In this document: positions 9,164-18,962 of the stretch, one piece after another | Layout: the number at the start of each line of letters is the position of its first letter | Position numbering within the stretch: position 1 is the first letter of the stretch | Assembly (NCBI RefSeq): GCF_030846775.1 | Contig: NZ_CP132910.1 | Coordinates: 2,638,001 to 2,702,000 of the forward strand | DNA length: 64,000 nucleotides | From: Geothrix sp. 21YS21S-2 | Lineage (GTDB): Bacteria; Acidobacteriota; Holophagae; Holophagales; Holophagaceae | Direction: 5' to 3' | The notes under the pieces: model-generated | What the model was told of the DNA's origin: nothing | The model's database searches: none | What the model saw: only the letters and a program-made list of their open reading frames with translations | Position numbers and translations under genes: made by a program

Positions 9164-12100
9164 TCATTTCCCTGGGTATTTCCGATTCAACAGTTTAACC
9201 ATTTCTTCCGGCGTTACGACCAGCGGAGCTTGAATACCAGCAATATTCAGCACCTCCTTGACCCATTCCACACAGTTCCGGACTATTGGATGGTATACTT
9301 GCGGAACAAGAACCGCTTTTTCCATGAACTTTACCATCACCAAAGCCTCCTCGTGGGTGATGCGCATCGTTGCTGTAGATATCAAATTTTCCTTCGGATT
9401 CATAGGCACGACACGACCTCCGGCAAGCGAAGAGGAAGGCAGCCCCGTTAGGGCTACTCCAAGACCTTCCTTCGCGAGTGCAACGGCCGAATCAAGGGTC
9501 GAATCTGGTATAAGGCCGAGCGCCTGCCCCTCGCCGACCTTGATCACAAGATGACCCCAGGCCGTATTACCCGTAATGTGATGGATTTGGACATTGACCC
9601 GCCCCGATGGCAGCCCTTCTCCAGCTCGCTCGGCATTCACGAGCCTGGTGATTTCTTCGGTCCTGGATTCCGGGGTCCCCTGGATACCCTTCTGGGCGTC
9701 GGCAAGAGCCAGTGTCCGTGTTATCCGCATCGTTCGCATGATCTCGGAACCTTGTTTTCTCAGGGCCTCCTGCAGTTCCCGATCGGCGGCTTTGACAAGG
9801 GACTGGGGGTTCCCCTGCGTCTCGAGGGCCTGTTGCAATCTCAACTTGAAAACCGTTTCCTCAAAGGCCTTCTGGTCTGCTTTCCTCTTCGCTTCCTCCG
9901 CCTTGGCCTTCTCCCACGCCACGGCCTCGGGAAGAGGCGGCGGCAATCGCAATGACCCTTTTCTCTGGTAAACCGCCGAATAGATATTGTTCGGATCATG
10001 ACTCCACCGCTCGAATTCCGCGCAGGTCATTCCGTCGGGCCGGGGGCCCCCGCCACCTCCCACCGCGGCGGGCTGGCCCGCGTCCGGCAGTCCTTCTCCT
10101 GTGGGAAAAGGTGGACCCGATGGAACATTGGGAACGAACATGGGACCGGGGATCCCCATGAACGGGATCGGACGGTCGCACGGAATCGGCCCGACATGGT
10201 AGGGGATGGGTTCCAGGTTGCCCCACACCGTGACCGTGGCGGACCCGGCGAATGGCGGTTTGCCGCCGGCCATCCCGGTGGGGTCCGTGACTTGGAAGGG
10301 CCTCCCGGCGGCATATGCGAACGAGTTCCAGGACCGGGGATCGACGCCACGATCGGGGGTCAGGAACCTGTGCCAGGCGGGGCTGTAGAACCTCGCCCTC
10401 ATGCAGATCAGGCCGCTGGCTTCCGTGCGGAGGTGCCCGGTGTATCCCGTCAGCGGCGTGTAGCCGGGCGAGGCTTCCAGGGTTTCACCCCATGGGCCGA
10501 AGTCCTGACGGCCTTCGATTGTCCCGGTGGAACCGGAGGTGACGATCCTTGGCGTGCCAAGGTGGTCAGAATGCAGTTCATGGACGCCCCCGCGATCCAC
10601 CTCGGCGAGGGCCTCCTCACCCAGGTAGAGGATGTCCCGACCCCAGCGCCCGTCTCCGAAGTATTCGGACAGGAGCCTGCCGTCGTTCAAATAAACGAAT
10701 TGCCGATCCGCCCCATGGTCCGCCGAGTCCGAGAATACCGCCATCAGGCCTTGGGGTGAATAACGGTACCTCTGGACGCCGCCGGATTGGGATCCAGCAA
10801 CTTCCGCCAGACGTCCGAATCCATCCCATGCAAGGTTCAGGCATCTGCGGCTTCCCGTGCCCGTACCCATCTGGGAAGGCTCTCCGCTGGGCTCGACGAC
10901 CCATCCGGTCAGGGCACCATTGGGCTGAATCCCGGGCATCCGGTTTGCGGGCAGCGGCGCAAAGGCGAAACCATTGAACGCGGCGGGCGGGACTCCTGAT
11001 ACCTGATGGGAGATGGCATTGCCGAAACCATCGCTCTCATGGAAGGTGTGCAAACCCAAGCCCACGGCTTCCTGGAGCCGGCCCGCCGAATCGTTGCGCA
11101 GCATCCATTCGCCCGCGGAAGCCAGTTCCATGCCGTCCCACGCGTAACTCCGGGACTCCACTCCACCCAGGTGGGACACCTCCCAGCCCAGCCAGCGGCG
11201 GCCCTCCCCTTCCCATTTCCAGGAACTGGCCGCGCCGCTGGCAAAGCCGAGGCGGGTGCGATTCCCCCATCCATCGTAGGCGACCGAGGCCAGCAGAGCG
11301 CCATCGTGGATCACCTTCGCGACCCGATCCAGGCCGTCGTAGCCGTATTCGACGACACGGCCTCCGGGATAGGTCATCCGGCCAATTCCCCCATTGGAAT
11401 CGTAGGCGAAGCGCGTGGTCCGCTCGACGCCGCCCAGGACAATGGTTTCCGAATCCATGCGAGCCCCCGGTGCCGAATAGGTGAACCTCTGGCTCACGCC
11501 ATCCGGACTTTCCCGCCCCATCAGGAACGGGCCGCGGTAGGTGGCCGCAAGCCTCTGGCCGCCCGACTGGGCTTCGACGACCCGGCCCAGGGCGTCGAAC
11601 ACCCTCCGGATGCTGCGGCCCGCGGCATTCGTCTCCAGGCCGGATTGCCCCCTCGCATTGAAGTCCGCGAAGACCGTAGTGCCCGTCTCGGGCTCCGCAA
11701 TGGCGGTGAGGTTGCCGATGCCGTCGAAGGTGAATTGACGGGTCTGGATCAGGCCTCCAGGTTCCTGCCGGATCAACCGGGTCGTCTGACCGAACTCGTT
11801 GTAGGTGGCCCGGGTCGTGCCTTCCACATCGGTCCGGGAAACGATCCGGCCCCAGGGATCGAAGGCCAGGGTCAAACCTGAGCCGATCTCCACCACCTGC
11901 GACGTGCCTTCCGCCCGGTAATTCAGGATCGGGTCCGTGCCATGCGGGGATCGGTCCAGGCGGATCCGGTCGAGCGCGTCGTAGGCGACACTCCGGACCA
12001 GCCGGGTGGTCTTCCCGACGCTTTCCTGCACCGACACGACTCGGCCCATCGTGTCGAAGGAAAACGTCTCCTTTACGCCGTCGCCGCGAAGTCTGGACTG

Positions 12101-13978
12101 GAGGCGCCCGAATCCGTCCACGGCCTCCAGGCCGTTGAGGCGCCCCTGGGTCCAGGTGCGGGTCTGCTCGTCCGGATAGGCGTACGTGAGCTCCGGCATT
12201 CCTGGCGCCTTCACGTTGAGGAGGCGGCCCCACATGTCGTACGTATAGGACGTGGCATTTCCTCGCGCATCCGTGTATTCGGCAACCTGCCCCCGATCCG
12301 TGTAGGACCATGCTTCCCGGAGAGGCTCGGCGAGGCGTTCCCCAGAAGTGATCAGCCCGATCGGCCCGAGCGGGCCCTGCTCCCACGTTCGGATCATTCC
12401 TGGATCCGGGGTCCAGGACGCCACCATCTGTGAACGGGTCCGCCGCCCCTCTGGATCGGTGGTGAACGATCCGCCCCGCTCCTGGCCTCCGGCGAGGAGG
12501 GAATGCCGGGTCAAGGCGCCCTGGGGCGACCGGATCCACCGTTCCACGACCAGCGGAAGCCCGGCCCTGGCCGTGACAACCGAGCAGGGGGGTTCACCCG
12601 GGAGGGCGCTGGCAGGTTCCATCGTCCGGATCTGCACCTGCTCGCCACCGACCACCAGGGTCTCTGTCAGCAGCCGCCGGGTGGACGGGTCGATGGCACG
12701 GAGCACGTCCATTGTTGGCCTCCCACTGGCCGTCACATGGATCCCGGCCGGAAGACAGCGGCCATCATCGCCCGGAAGCAGCGGATCTAGAATGGTCATC
12801 CTTTCCGTTCCCGACGATCCCGCAATCCGCTCGGAACGCAGGAAAGGGTTGGCCACGGTCGCGGAGAAGGTGTACTCCGTCCTGCGGTCCTCCGTGGCCT
12901 CCCCATCGGAATAGGCAGCCGTGTGGCTGACAGTCCATGTCTCGCCCCCCGGAGGGTCGCGGCGCCAGGTCTGCTCGAATACGGTCCCCGTACCGACGTC
13001 CAGGTCAACGGACCTCGTGACGCCCAGGAGGCTGGTTCCATCCGGATACCTGCCTTCCCCCCACGTGAACGTCGTGGCCAGTCCCTGCGGGCTCCGGAGG
13101 GTGCGTAGGACAGGAACGCCATTGTCCTCATAGCCGAACGTCCATTCCCTGAGGGCTGCGGCCTCCCCCAGCGACACCCGGACAGGGCGCCCCGAGGCGA
13201 AGGGATCGGTGGATGGAGTCGCCGGATGGCCCCGAACCAGGAGCGGTGGTCCCTGCATGCCGATGAATTCCGCCCGGAGCAGGTCCACCTCGGAATCCGG
13301 AGGCCCCCCCATGGCCCAGACGGCCTGGATACCCCTGCTCTGGGGGTTGGTTGCCAGCAGGATGAGGAACGATTCCGGCCCGCGCCGCTCCTCCAGCCAG
13401 CGGAAACGGATGGCATGCCCGAACCGGTCGATCCACAGTACCGGAACAAATACCTTCAGCGCATCCTGGTAGGCGTAGATCCGGGCCCGCTGGTGATCAA
13501 GGATCACCTTCAGGACGGAGGCAGGCGTGAGTGTGCCTACCTCTGCGCCCCAATGGCCCAAGTCCCGCGGGTCCGCATCACAGGACCCCAGGGTCCGGGC
13601 CGGGTCCATGGCGAGCGAGCCCGGAGGAATCGTGAACCCGTATGCCTGGGCCAGCGCGCTTCCGGCGGGCGGAGATGGCTGCCAGTCCGTATCCACAAAG
13701 GACCTTCCATCCTCGAGCACCTGGCGTCCGGGTCTCCCGCCCAGCGCAGGGGCGATGAATCCGAAATGCAGGGTGCCCTGGTTTCCCTGGTGGCGGTAGA
13801 CAACCTCCAGAGGCAGGTCTCCGGGGACCCTGCCGGCCGTCAGGACCCAGGAAAGGGCACCTGTCGAGGCCTCCACCCGATATTTCGCGCCGGTGGAGGG
13901 CGACCAGGGCCACAGAGCGGCAGGGGACAGGAACATGACGAAAGCAGACAGGGCTCCGCCCACACGGTGGTTTCTCAC
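9164..13978 (-). CDS. RHS/YD-repeat polymorphic toxin with papain-like (permuted NlpC/P60-type) C-terminal domain
   Basis: A 1604-residue RHS protein. A hydrophobic export segment (VGGALSAFVMFLSPAALW) is followed by roughly 1200 residues of YD repeats (YDALDRI, YDSNGGIGRMTYPGG, YSPQGLMAVF). The shell closes with the RHS core signature (YTGHLRTEASGLICMRARFYS, abridged; then FLTPDRGVDPRSW...VTDPTG). About 369 variable residues follow the core: a proline/glycine linker, a charged helical segment, and a final 141-residue domain. That domain carries WGHLVIKV and, 90 residues later, NCVEWVKEVLNIAGI, the His-then-Cys order of circularly permuted papain-like enzymes. I chose GTG 13978, which has GGAG eight bases upstream; the frame stays open to 14167. 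The toxic activity (peptidase, amidase or acyltransferase) is inference. Confidence 0.85.
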   Translation of the reverse strand: MRNHRVGGALSAFVMFLSPAALWPWSPSTGAKYRVEASTGALSWVLTAGRVPGDLPLEVVYRHQGNQGTLHFGFIAPALGGRPGRQVLEDGRSFVDTDWQPSPPAGSALAQAYGFTIPPGSLAMDPARTLGSCDADPRDLGHWGAEVGTLTPASVLKVILDHQRARIYAYQDALKVFVPVLWIDRFGHAIRFRWLEERRGPESFLILLATNPQSRGIQAVWAMGGPPDSEVDLLRAEFIGMQGPPLLVRGHPATPSTDPFASGRPVRVSLGEAAALREWTFGYEDNGVPVLRTLRSPQGLATTFTWGEGRYPDGTSLLGVTRSVDLDVGTGTVFEQTWRRDPPGGETWTVSHTAAYSDGEATEDRRTEYTFSATVANPFLRSERIAGSSGTERMTILDPLLPGDDGRCLPAGIHVTASGRPTMDVLRAIDPSTRRLLTETLVVGGEQVQIRTMEPASALPGEPPCSVVTARAGLPLVVERWIRSPQGALTRHSLLAGGQERGGSFTTDPEGRRTRSQMVASWTPDPGMIRTWEQGPLGPIGLITSGERLAEPLREAWSYTDRGQVAEYTDARGNATSYTYDMWGRLLNVKAPGMPELTYAYPDEQTRTWTQGRLNGLEAVDGFGRLQSRLRGDGVKETFSFDTMGRVVSVQESVGKTTRLVRSVAYDALDRIRLDRSPHGTDPILNYRAEGTSQVVEIGSGLTLAFDPWGRIVSRTDVEGTTRATYNEFGQTTRLIRQEPGGLIQTRQFTFDGIGNLTAIAEPETGTTVFADFNARGQSGLETNAAGRSIRRVFDALGRVVEAQSGGQRLAATYRGPFLMGRESPDGVSQRFTYSAPGARMDSETIVLGGVERTTRFAYDSNGGIGRMTYPGGRVVEYGYDGLDRVAKVIHDGALLASVAYDGWGNRTRLGFASGAASSWKWEGEGRRWLGWEVSHLGGVESRSYAWDGMELASAGEWMLRNDSAGRLQEAVGLGLHTFHESDGFGNAISHQVSGVPPAAFNGFAFAPLPANRMPGIQPNGALTGWVVEPSGEPSQMGTGTGSRRCLNLAWDGFGRLAEVAGSQSGGVQRYRYSPQGLMAVFSDSADHGADRQFVYLNDGRLLSEYFGDGRWGRDILYLGEEALAEVDRGGVHELHSDHLGTPRIVTSGSTGTIEGRQDFGPWGETLEASPGYTPLTGYTGHLRTEASGLICMRARFYSPAWHRFLTPDRGVDPRSWNSFAYAAGRPFQVTDPTGMAGGKPPFAGSATVTVWGNLEPIPYHVGPIPCDRPIPFMGIPGPMFVPNVPSGPPFPTGEGLPDAGQPAAVGGGGGPRPDGMTCAEFERWSHDPNNIYSAVYQRKGSLRLPPPLPEAVAWEKAKAEEAKRKADQKAFEETVFKLRLQQALETQGNPQSLVKAADRELQEALRKQGSEIMRTMRITRTLALADAQKGIQGTPESRTEEITRLVNAERAGEGLPSGRVNVQIHHITGNTAWGHLVIKVGEGQALGLIPDSTLDSAVALAKEGLGVALTGLPSSSLAGGRVVPMNPKENLISTATMRITHEEALVMVKFMEKAVLVPQVYHPIVRNCVEWVKEVLNIAGIQAPLVVTPEEMVKLLNRKYPGK

Positions 13979-14250
13979 GGTTTCCACTCCATCTGGCAAA
14001 CGGGTGAACTTCACGATCCCGTGGGGCCCTGCCGGGCAGGGTTCCCCCGCCGCCCGAAATGCTCGCCGAGCAGCCTGATGGGACCCCCACGCGCCCGCGC
14101 CACGGCCTTGGGCCGGACCACGCACCGCATGGGAATGGAAATCTAGATCACGGGCTCCCCCGCGCAAGCCTGCGGCGAAGCCCAGTCAGGGCTTGCCCCT
14201 GCCTCCATTCACGTTGGAGCCTGAAAAAAACAGGGTGAAACCGCGACCCT

Positions 14251-15108
14251 CTAGGTCTTCTTGAACTGCCGGTCGTAGGCTTCCTGCGCGTATTTGCTGG
14301 GCGGCACGCCGAACCGGCGCTTGAAGGCGCGGGTGAAGGCGGAGGCGTCGTAGAAGCCCAGGGACTCGGCCACGTCCAGCGGACGCTCGCCGTCGGACAG
14401 GAGCTGCACGGCGCGCTGGAGCCGGCGTTCGATGAGGTACTGGTGGGGTGTGGTGCTGGTGGCTTCCCGGAACAGGCGGATGAAGTGGTCCGGCGTGCAG
14501 CGGGCCAGCTTGGCCATCTCGGGGACGCTGTTGGGAGCGCCCAGGTGGGCCTCCATGTGGTCCAGGACCAGCTGCAGGGTGGAACGGCTCAGGCGGTAGG
14601 GGAACCGCGCGCGGTCCTCCTTCTCGCACAGGCGGTTCAGCTCGGCGCCCAGCAGGATGAGGAAGAGTTCCCGGGTCATCAGCTGGAGGCCGTCGGGATT
14701 GGAGATCTCCTGGCTGAAGATCCCGAAGAGCTGCTTGAGGCTCTGGCTGCGGAGCACCGCGAAGCTCTGCTCCTGCCACTTGCGGGGCGGGTGCTGGAGG
14801 ATGGAGACCAGGGGCTCCGGGAAGGGGCCGTCCATCTGGAGGGCCGTGAAGCCGAACGGCGAGTCCGGGTGATGGCGCTTGAAGGTGTGCCCGAAGCCCG
14901 GCATCAGGAGCGCGAGGCTGCCCCGGGGGATGACCCCCTCCTCGATGTCCTCGCCCGTGCAGACCCGGATGGGGCTGGTGGGCAGCATGAGGGTCCAGGA
15001 TTCGTTGGAGGGCATGGCTTTGGCCGGAATGGGATCCCGCTTGAGGATCACCAGACGCAGCGGGCCGCTGGTGTGGGTTTGGACGTTCTTGGTGTCAGGA
15101 CCGGTCAT
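14251..15108 (-). CDS. AraC-family transcriptional regulator
   Basis: A 285-residue regulator with the two helix-turn-helix motifs of AraC/XylS proteins in its last 100 residues. These are VPEMAKLARCTPDHFIRLFR and LDVAESLGFYDASAFTRAFK, followed by the conserved FGVPPSKYA. The N-terminal 180 residues form an effector/dimerisation region with cupin-like character (GSLALLMPGFGHTF) but no recognisable ligand. I chose the ATG at 15108; the frame can be extended to a GTG at 15126, which lacks a ribosome-binding site. It lies between the RHS gene and the porin gene, all on the same strand, with about 270 bases on either side. It may control either neighbour, but nothing in the sequence proves it. 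Confidence 0.9.
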   Translation of the reverse strand: MTGPDTKNVQTHTSGPLRLVILKRDPIPAKAMPSNESWTLMLPTSPIRVCTGEDIEEGVIPRGSLALLMPGFGHTFKRHHPDSPFGFTALQMDGPFPEPLVSILQHPPRKWQEQSFAVLRSQSLKQLFGIFSQEISNPDGLQLMTRELFLILLGAELNRLCEKEDRARFPYRLSRSTLQLVLDHMEAHLGAPNSVPEMAKLARCTPDHFIRLFREATSTTPHQYLIERRLQRAVQLLSDGERPLDVAESLGFYDASAFTRAFKRRFGVPPSKYAQEAYDRQFKKT

Positions 15109-15323
15109 GGGCTTTTTCTTCAACACATGAAGAGGAAGGGTGGATGGACGGACCCGTTGGGAGCGCTGCGCCCCTTCGGGCCAACCCCCGGGTTGTAGGC
15201 TTCGGATTTCAATCTTTTGAAAGCATATCCGCGATGCTTTTTAACAACCACAACATGCTTTTGTCCAATTGCAAAAAAATCGGGTTTTTCCCGGAAGCGG
15301 GCGTCCGGGGACCCGAAAAGGCC

Positions 15324-15351
15324 CGGGCACCCCCCGGTTGGGGGGTGCCCG
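15324..15351 (-). terminator. Intrinsic terminator after the porin gene
   Basis: A perfect 12-bp stem (arms 15324-15335 and 15340-15351) with a four-base loop, only 24 bases after the porin stop. Read on the minus strand it is followed by a short T run (CTTTTC). The stem is very GC-rich. Confidence 0.8.
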
Positions 15352-15375
15352 AGCCCTTCAGTCGTTCGGTGGGGA

Positions 15376-16656
15376 CTAGTAGCCGACCTGGACGGACAGG
15401 ACGAGGCTGTCGCCGCCCTGGGCGCCGGACTGGCCGGCGATGGAGCGGAGGAAGTTCTTACTGCGCATGATGTAGTCGAGCTTCAGCTTGCCGTAGGTGT
15501 TCTTGGTGGGAACGAACACGTAGTTGTAGCCGATGGTGGTCTCGGTGTACTTGGGCGAGAAGTCGCCGCCGGCGTTGAGGCCGGTGGTGGGCTTGTAGGG
15601 ATTGACCGTGCCGTAGAAGTCGTCGCCGGAGTTGTAGTTGAACATGTCGTAGCGCGCGCCGATCTGGTGGGCGCCCATCTTGTAGACGCCGGTGATCGCG
15701 TAGGCCTGGAACTTCTGGTCCAGGTGCTCGCGGCTCGGGGCGGCGGCGGCGGCGAAGAGGGTCGGGAAGCGGCGGCCAAGGTCGCCGGTCGCGAACTCAC
15801 CCAGGATGTGAATCTTCTCGGTGTTGAAGGAGTAGAACAGGCCGGTCGCGGTGGTCTTGTCGCGGTTGTCCAGCAGGGCGGCCTGGGTGACGCCGGCAGC
15901 GGTCCAGTTGGCGGGCAGGGTGGCGGCCACGGTGGTGGAGGACTTCAGGTTGGTCTCGCCGGTGCGGTACCACAGGCCGAACTTGTGGGCGGGGGTGAAG
16001 CTGCCGTCGAAGCGGAAGGTGTAGTCCTTCTGCGCGTTCTGGTCCACGGCGGTCTTGCCCGCGGTGCCGTCGTCGGTGGTGCCGTTGGAGATGGCGGCGG
16101 TCACGTTGCCCTTGAAGGCGTCGGCCTTGCCGTAGCTGTAGGTGGCGATGACGCCGCGGTCGCGGCGCTCGCCGAGGATGCGGCTGATCTGGGCGCGGTC
16201 GAAGAAGTAGATGTCGCGGGCCGACATCAGGGTGGACTCGTACGTGGTCGGCATCTTCATCTGGCCGGCCTTGACGGTGACGCCCGTGCCCTTGGGGGTC
16301 CAGGTGATGACCCAGTCCTGCAGGGCCACGCCGGAGTTGGTGGTGGCGGCGTTGGCGGCGGAGGAGGTGTTGGTCAGGCTGGGGTCGAACATGATGTAGC
16401 CGGCCCACTCGTCGTTGATCTTGTAGTTGCAGTAGATTTCGGCGCGCTTGATGTTGAAGGTGTTCTCGGTGAAGCGGGAGTCGAGGCCGTAGTAGTTGGC
16501 CACCACGTTCTGCGCGCCGTTGTTGCGCAGGTTGGTGTCCATCATCTGGGTGTACCAGAATTCGGTCAGGATGTTGACCTTGACGTCCTGGGCCTGGGCG
16601 GCGAACCCGGCGGCGGTGAGAACGGCGGCGACGCCGAAGATGCGGGAAATCCTCAT
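15376..16656 (-). CDS. Outer-membrane porin (OprO/OprP-like beta-barrel)
   Basis: A 426-residue porin forming a 16- to 18-strand-type barrel. A signal peptide (MRISRIFGVAAVLTAAGFAAQA) precedes the mature protein. The body alternates hydrophobic and polar residues with frequent Tyr/Phe girdles (FNIKRAEIYCNYKINDEWAG, YSFNTEKIHILGEF). The C-terminus is SVQVGY, ending in the aromatic residue expected for BAM-dependent insertion. The overall shape matches phosphate-selective porin O/P family proteins, but the basic arginine ladder needed to assign phosphate is not evident, so the substrate is open. The gene is monocistronic: about 210 bases of non-coding sequence lie upstream and an intrinsic terminator downstream. 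A cysteine in the mature barrel (YCNYK) is unusual for porins. Confidence 0.88.
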   Translation of the reverse strand: MRISRIFGVAAVLTAAGFAAQAQDVKVNILTEFWYTQMMDTNLRNNGAQNVVANYYGLDSRFTENTFNIKRAEIYCNYKINDEWAGYIMFDPSLTNTSSAANAATTNSGVALQDWVITWTPKGTGVTVKAGQMKMPTTYESTLMSARDIYFFDRAQISRILGERRDRGVIATYSYGKADAFKGNVTAAISNGTTDDGTAGKTAVDQNAQKDYTFRFDGSFTPAHKFGLWYRTGETNLKSSTTVAATLPANWTAAGVTQAALLDNRDKTTATGLFYSFNTEKIHILGEFATGDLGRRFPTLFAAAAAPSREHLDQKFQAYAITGVYKMGAHQIGARYDMFNYNSGDDFYGTVNPYKPTTGLNAGGDFSPKYTETTIGYNYVFVPTKNTYGKLKLDYIMRSKNFLRSIAGQSGAQGGDSLVLSVQVGY

Positions 16657-16868
16657 GGCTTGGCTCCTGTGAGGGGGTTGGGGTGGGTGGAACCTGAAAC
16701 GTGCGGACGGATCCGGACCCGAGGCTCAGGGCCTGGGGCGAGAACCGGACTTGCGGAAGGAGGGGTTGAGCATCTAGGAAGAAATGGAACCACAAATCTT
16801 GACCAAAAGATCAATAATCCAGAATTTTCACATGAATTTTACGGAATGGTTGACCGCTTAAGTCGTGT

Positions 16869-17723
16869 TTATCGTTCAATTGCCATGCGATATACATCGC
16901 TCGCAGGGCGGCCGAGATGCCGGGCGAGGGGCTTGACCGCCTCCCTCAGCGTCATGCCCCCTTCCCGGGCGGCATCCAGGAACCGCACGGCCCATTCCGG
17001 CAGGGCCGCCTGGTCCTCCTCGATTTCCAAGTCCTCTGAAACCGTGCGTTTCGCGTCGGCGCCTGCCATCACGAGGACCATTTCCCCCCGGCCCTCCGAG
17101 CCCAGGGCCGCCTGCACCTGGGCCGGTGTCCCCCGGTACCAGGTCTCGTGGAGCTTGGTCAGTTCCCGGCCCAGGGCGATCTCCCGTTCCGGCACGATCT
17201 CCTCCAACTCCAATAAAGTTTCATGAATTCGATGGGGCGTCTCGAAGACCACCACCGTCTCCTCCTTGGCGGCCAGCCGGCGGAGAGCGGCCTTCCGGGG
17301 TTCGCTGCGGGAGGGCAGGTAGCCCCAGAAGCTGAAGGTGTGGCTGGGCAGGCCCGAAGCCACCACCGCCAGGGTCACCGCCGAAGGCCCCGGCAGCACC
17401 GTGACCCTGGCCCCGGCTTCCCGGGCCAGCCGCGCCAGCTCGAAACCCGGATCGTTGACGCCCGGCATGCCCGCGTCGGAGCAGTAGGCCACGGTGCGCC
17501 CCCCGGCCAGGGCCAGCGCCACGCGCTCCCGGGCCTCCAGCGGGGCGTGGTCGTCGAAGCGCGCCAGGGGCTTCTCGATGCCCAGGTGGGCCAGGAGGCC
17601 CCCGGTGCGCCGCGTGTCCTCGCAGGCCACCAGGTCGCATCCGGCGAGGGCGTCGCGCCCCCTTTCCGTCATGTCCCCCAGGTTGCCGAGGGGGGTAGGC
17701 ACGAGGATGAGATGTCCAGCCAA
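16869..17723 (-). CDS. rsmI: 16S rRNA (cytidine(1402)-2'-O)-methyltransferase RsmI
   Basis: RsmI methylates the 2'-hydroxyl of C1402 in the decoding centre of 16S rRNA, using SAM. The fold is the tetrapyrrole-methylase type: ILVPTPLGNLGDMT at the N-terminus, DLVACEDTRRTGGLL, then CSDAGMPGVNDPG and VLPGPSAVTLAV, all in the family order. The frame is open to 17807, which would overlap the divergent gene. I chose the TTG at 17723, five bases after a perfect GGAGG; this gives a 284-residue protein starting MAGHLILVPTPLGN, which matches the usual RsmI start. It is transcribed divergently from the YcaQ-like gene with 58 bases between. Confidence 0.94.
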   Translation of the reverse strand: MAGHLILVPTPLGNLGDMTERGRDALAGCDLVACEDTRRTGGLLAHLGIEKPLARFDDHAPLEARERVALALAGGRTVAYCSDAGMPGVNDPGFELARLAREAGARVTVLPGPSAVTLAVVASGLPSHTFSFWGYLPSRSEPRKAALRRLAAKEETVVVFETPHRIHETLLELEEIVPEREIALGRELTKLHETWYRGTPAQVQAALGSEGRGEMVLVMAGADAKRTVSEDLEIEEDQAALPEWAVRFLDAAREGGMTLREAVKPLARHLGRPASDVYRMAIER

Positions 17724-17781
17724 GGGGGCCTCCACGGTTATTCTGGCAGACTTCAAGTTCCCCAACCGCCTGGACGAGCCC

Positions 17782-18942
17782 ATGCCCCGGAAACCCGAAC
17801 CCGTCACCCAAGCCCAGGCCCGGCGCCTGCTCCTGGCGGCCCAGGCCCTGATGGGCCCGCCCCCTGCGGGCCTGGACGCCCTGATCCGGCAGCTGGGCTA
17901 CGTGCAGATGGACTCCATCAACGTGGTGGAGCGCGCCCACCACCTCATCCTCGGCAGCCGCCTGGAAGGCTACGCACCCGCCGATTTCGACGCCCTTTTC
18001 CAGGGCGACCGCAGGCTCTTCGAGCACTGGACCCACGACGCCTCGGCCATCCCCATGGCCTTCTACCCCCACTGGAAGGTGCGGTTCCCCCGCAGCCGCG
18101 CCCGGATCCTCCAGAACGCCTGGTGGCGGGAGCGCGTCGGGGACAAGGTGGACGAACTCCTGAACCTGGTCCTGGAGCGGATCCGCGTCGAGGGCCCCCT
18201 GCGCAGCGCCGACTTCGAGCACAAGCGGGACAGTCGCGCCAACGCGTGGTGGGGCTGGAAGCCGCAGAAGGCCGCCCTGGAGTTCCTCTGGCACGCCGGA
18301 GAGCTGGCTGTGGCGAAGCGCGTGAACTTCCACAAGGTGTACGACCTTCCCCAGCGGGTCTTCCCGCAGGCCCACGCCCTCCCGGCCTCCTCCCCCGGAG
18401 AGCACCGGGAGTGGGCCTGCGCCACCGCCCTGGACCGCCTGGGCGTGGCCACGCCCCGGGAGCTCGCCGCCTACTTCAACGCCCTGGACCCGACCGAGGC
18501 CGCGCAGTGGTGCGCCGCCGCCGTCAAGGCCGGCCGCGCCCGCCCCGTGGAGACCGAGGACGGCCGCAAGGCCTTCGCGGTCGAGGACTGGAAGGCGCGC
18601 GTCGCGGACCCGCCGGAGCGCACCGTCCTGCTCTGCCCCTTCGACCCCATCCTCCGGGACCGGGCCCGCGCGCTGCGCCTTTTCGATTTCGACTTCCGGT
18701 TCGAGGCGTTCGTGCCGGAGGAGAAGAGGCAGTACGGGTACTACGTGCTGCCGATCCTGGAAGGCGAGTCGCTGGTGGGCCGGCTCGACCCCAAGTTCCA
18801 CCGGGAGCGGGGCGTCCTGGAGATCAAGGGGCTCTGGTTCGAGAAGGGCGTCCGCGCCACCAGGGCGCGCAAGGCCGCCGTGGCCCGCGCCGCCGAGGCC
18901 CTGGCCGCGCGCATCGGAGCGAAGGACGTGGACTGGACCTGA
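17782..18942 (+). CDS. YcaQ-like winged-helix DNA-binding protein (HTH_42 / interstrand-crosslink glycosylase family)
   Basis: A 386-residue member of the YcaQ/AlkX family, which in characterised members are DNA glycosylases that unhook interstrand crosslinks. Diagnostic segments are GYVQMDSINVVERAHHLIL near residue 37, FEHWTHDASAIPM, and near the C-terminus LCPFDPILRDRARALRLFDF and YYVLPILEGESLVGRLDPK. The QxD pair in VQMD matches the family's catalytic region. The ATG at 17782 gives the standard N-terminus. The longer upstream reading (from 17494) is antisense to rsmI and is not used. It ends 20 bases before a large inverted repeat. The repair role is inferred from the family. Confidence 0.9.
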   Translation: MPRKPEPVTQAQARRLLLAAQALMGPPPAGLDALIRQLGYVQMDSINVVERAHHLILGSRLEGYAPADFDALFQGDRRLFEHWTHDASAIPMAFYPHWKVRFPRSRARILQNAWWRERVGDKVDELLNLVLERIRVEGPLRSADFEHKRDSRANAWWGWKPQKAALEFLWHAGELAVAKRVNFHKVYDLPQRVFPQAHALPASSPGEHREWACATALDRLGVATPRELAAYFNALDPTEAAQWCAAAVKAGRARPVETEDGRKAFAVEDWKARVADPPERTVLLCPFDPILRDRARALRLFDFDFRFEAFVPEEKRQYGYYVLPILEGESLVGRLDPKFHRERGVLEIKGLWFEKGVRATRARKAAVARAAEALAARIGAKDVDWT

Positions 18943-18962
18943 TCGGGTCCTTTCTTCCTCGA

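Noticed and set aside
13979-14250. Possible riboswitch (cyclic di-GMP type) in the RHS leader
   Set aside because: I looked for the conserved GEMM elements and did not find them; the GC-rich stems there are unspecific.
15109-15375. Possible small gene in the AraC-porin spacer
   Set aside because: The only open frames run through the porin terminator or lack start signals; the AT-rich part near 15210-15290 is more likely the AraC gene promoter.
17494-17781. N-terminal extension of the YcaQ-like frame
   Set aside because: It is antisense to rsmI and adds a basic, low-complexity leader; the ATG at 17782 gives the normal family start.
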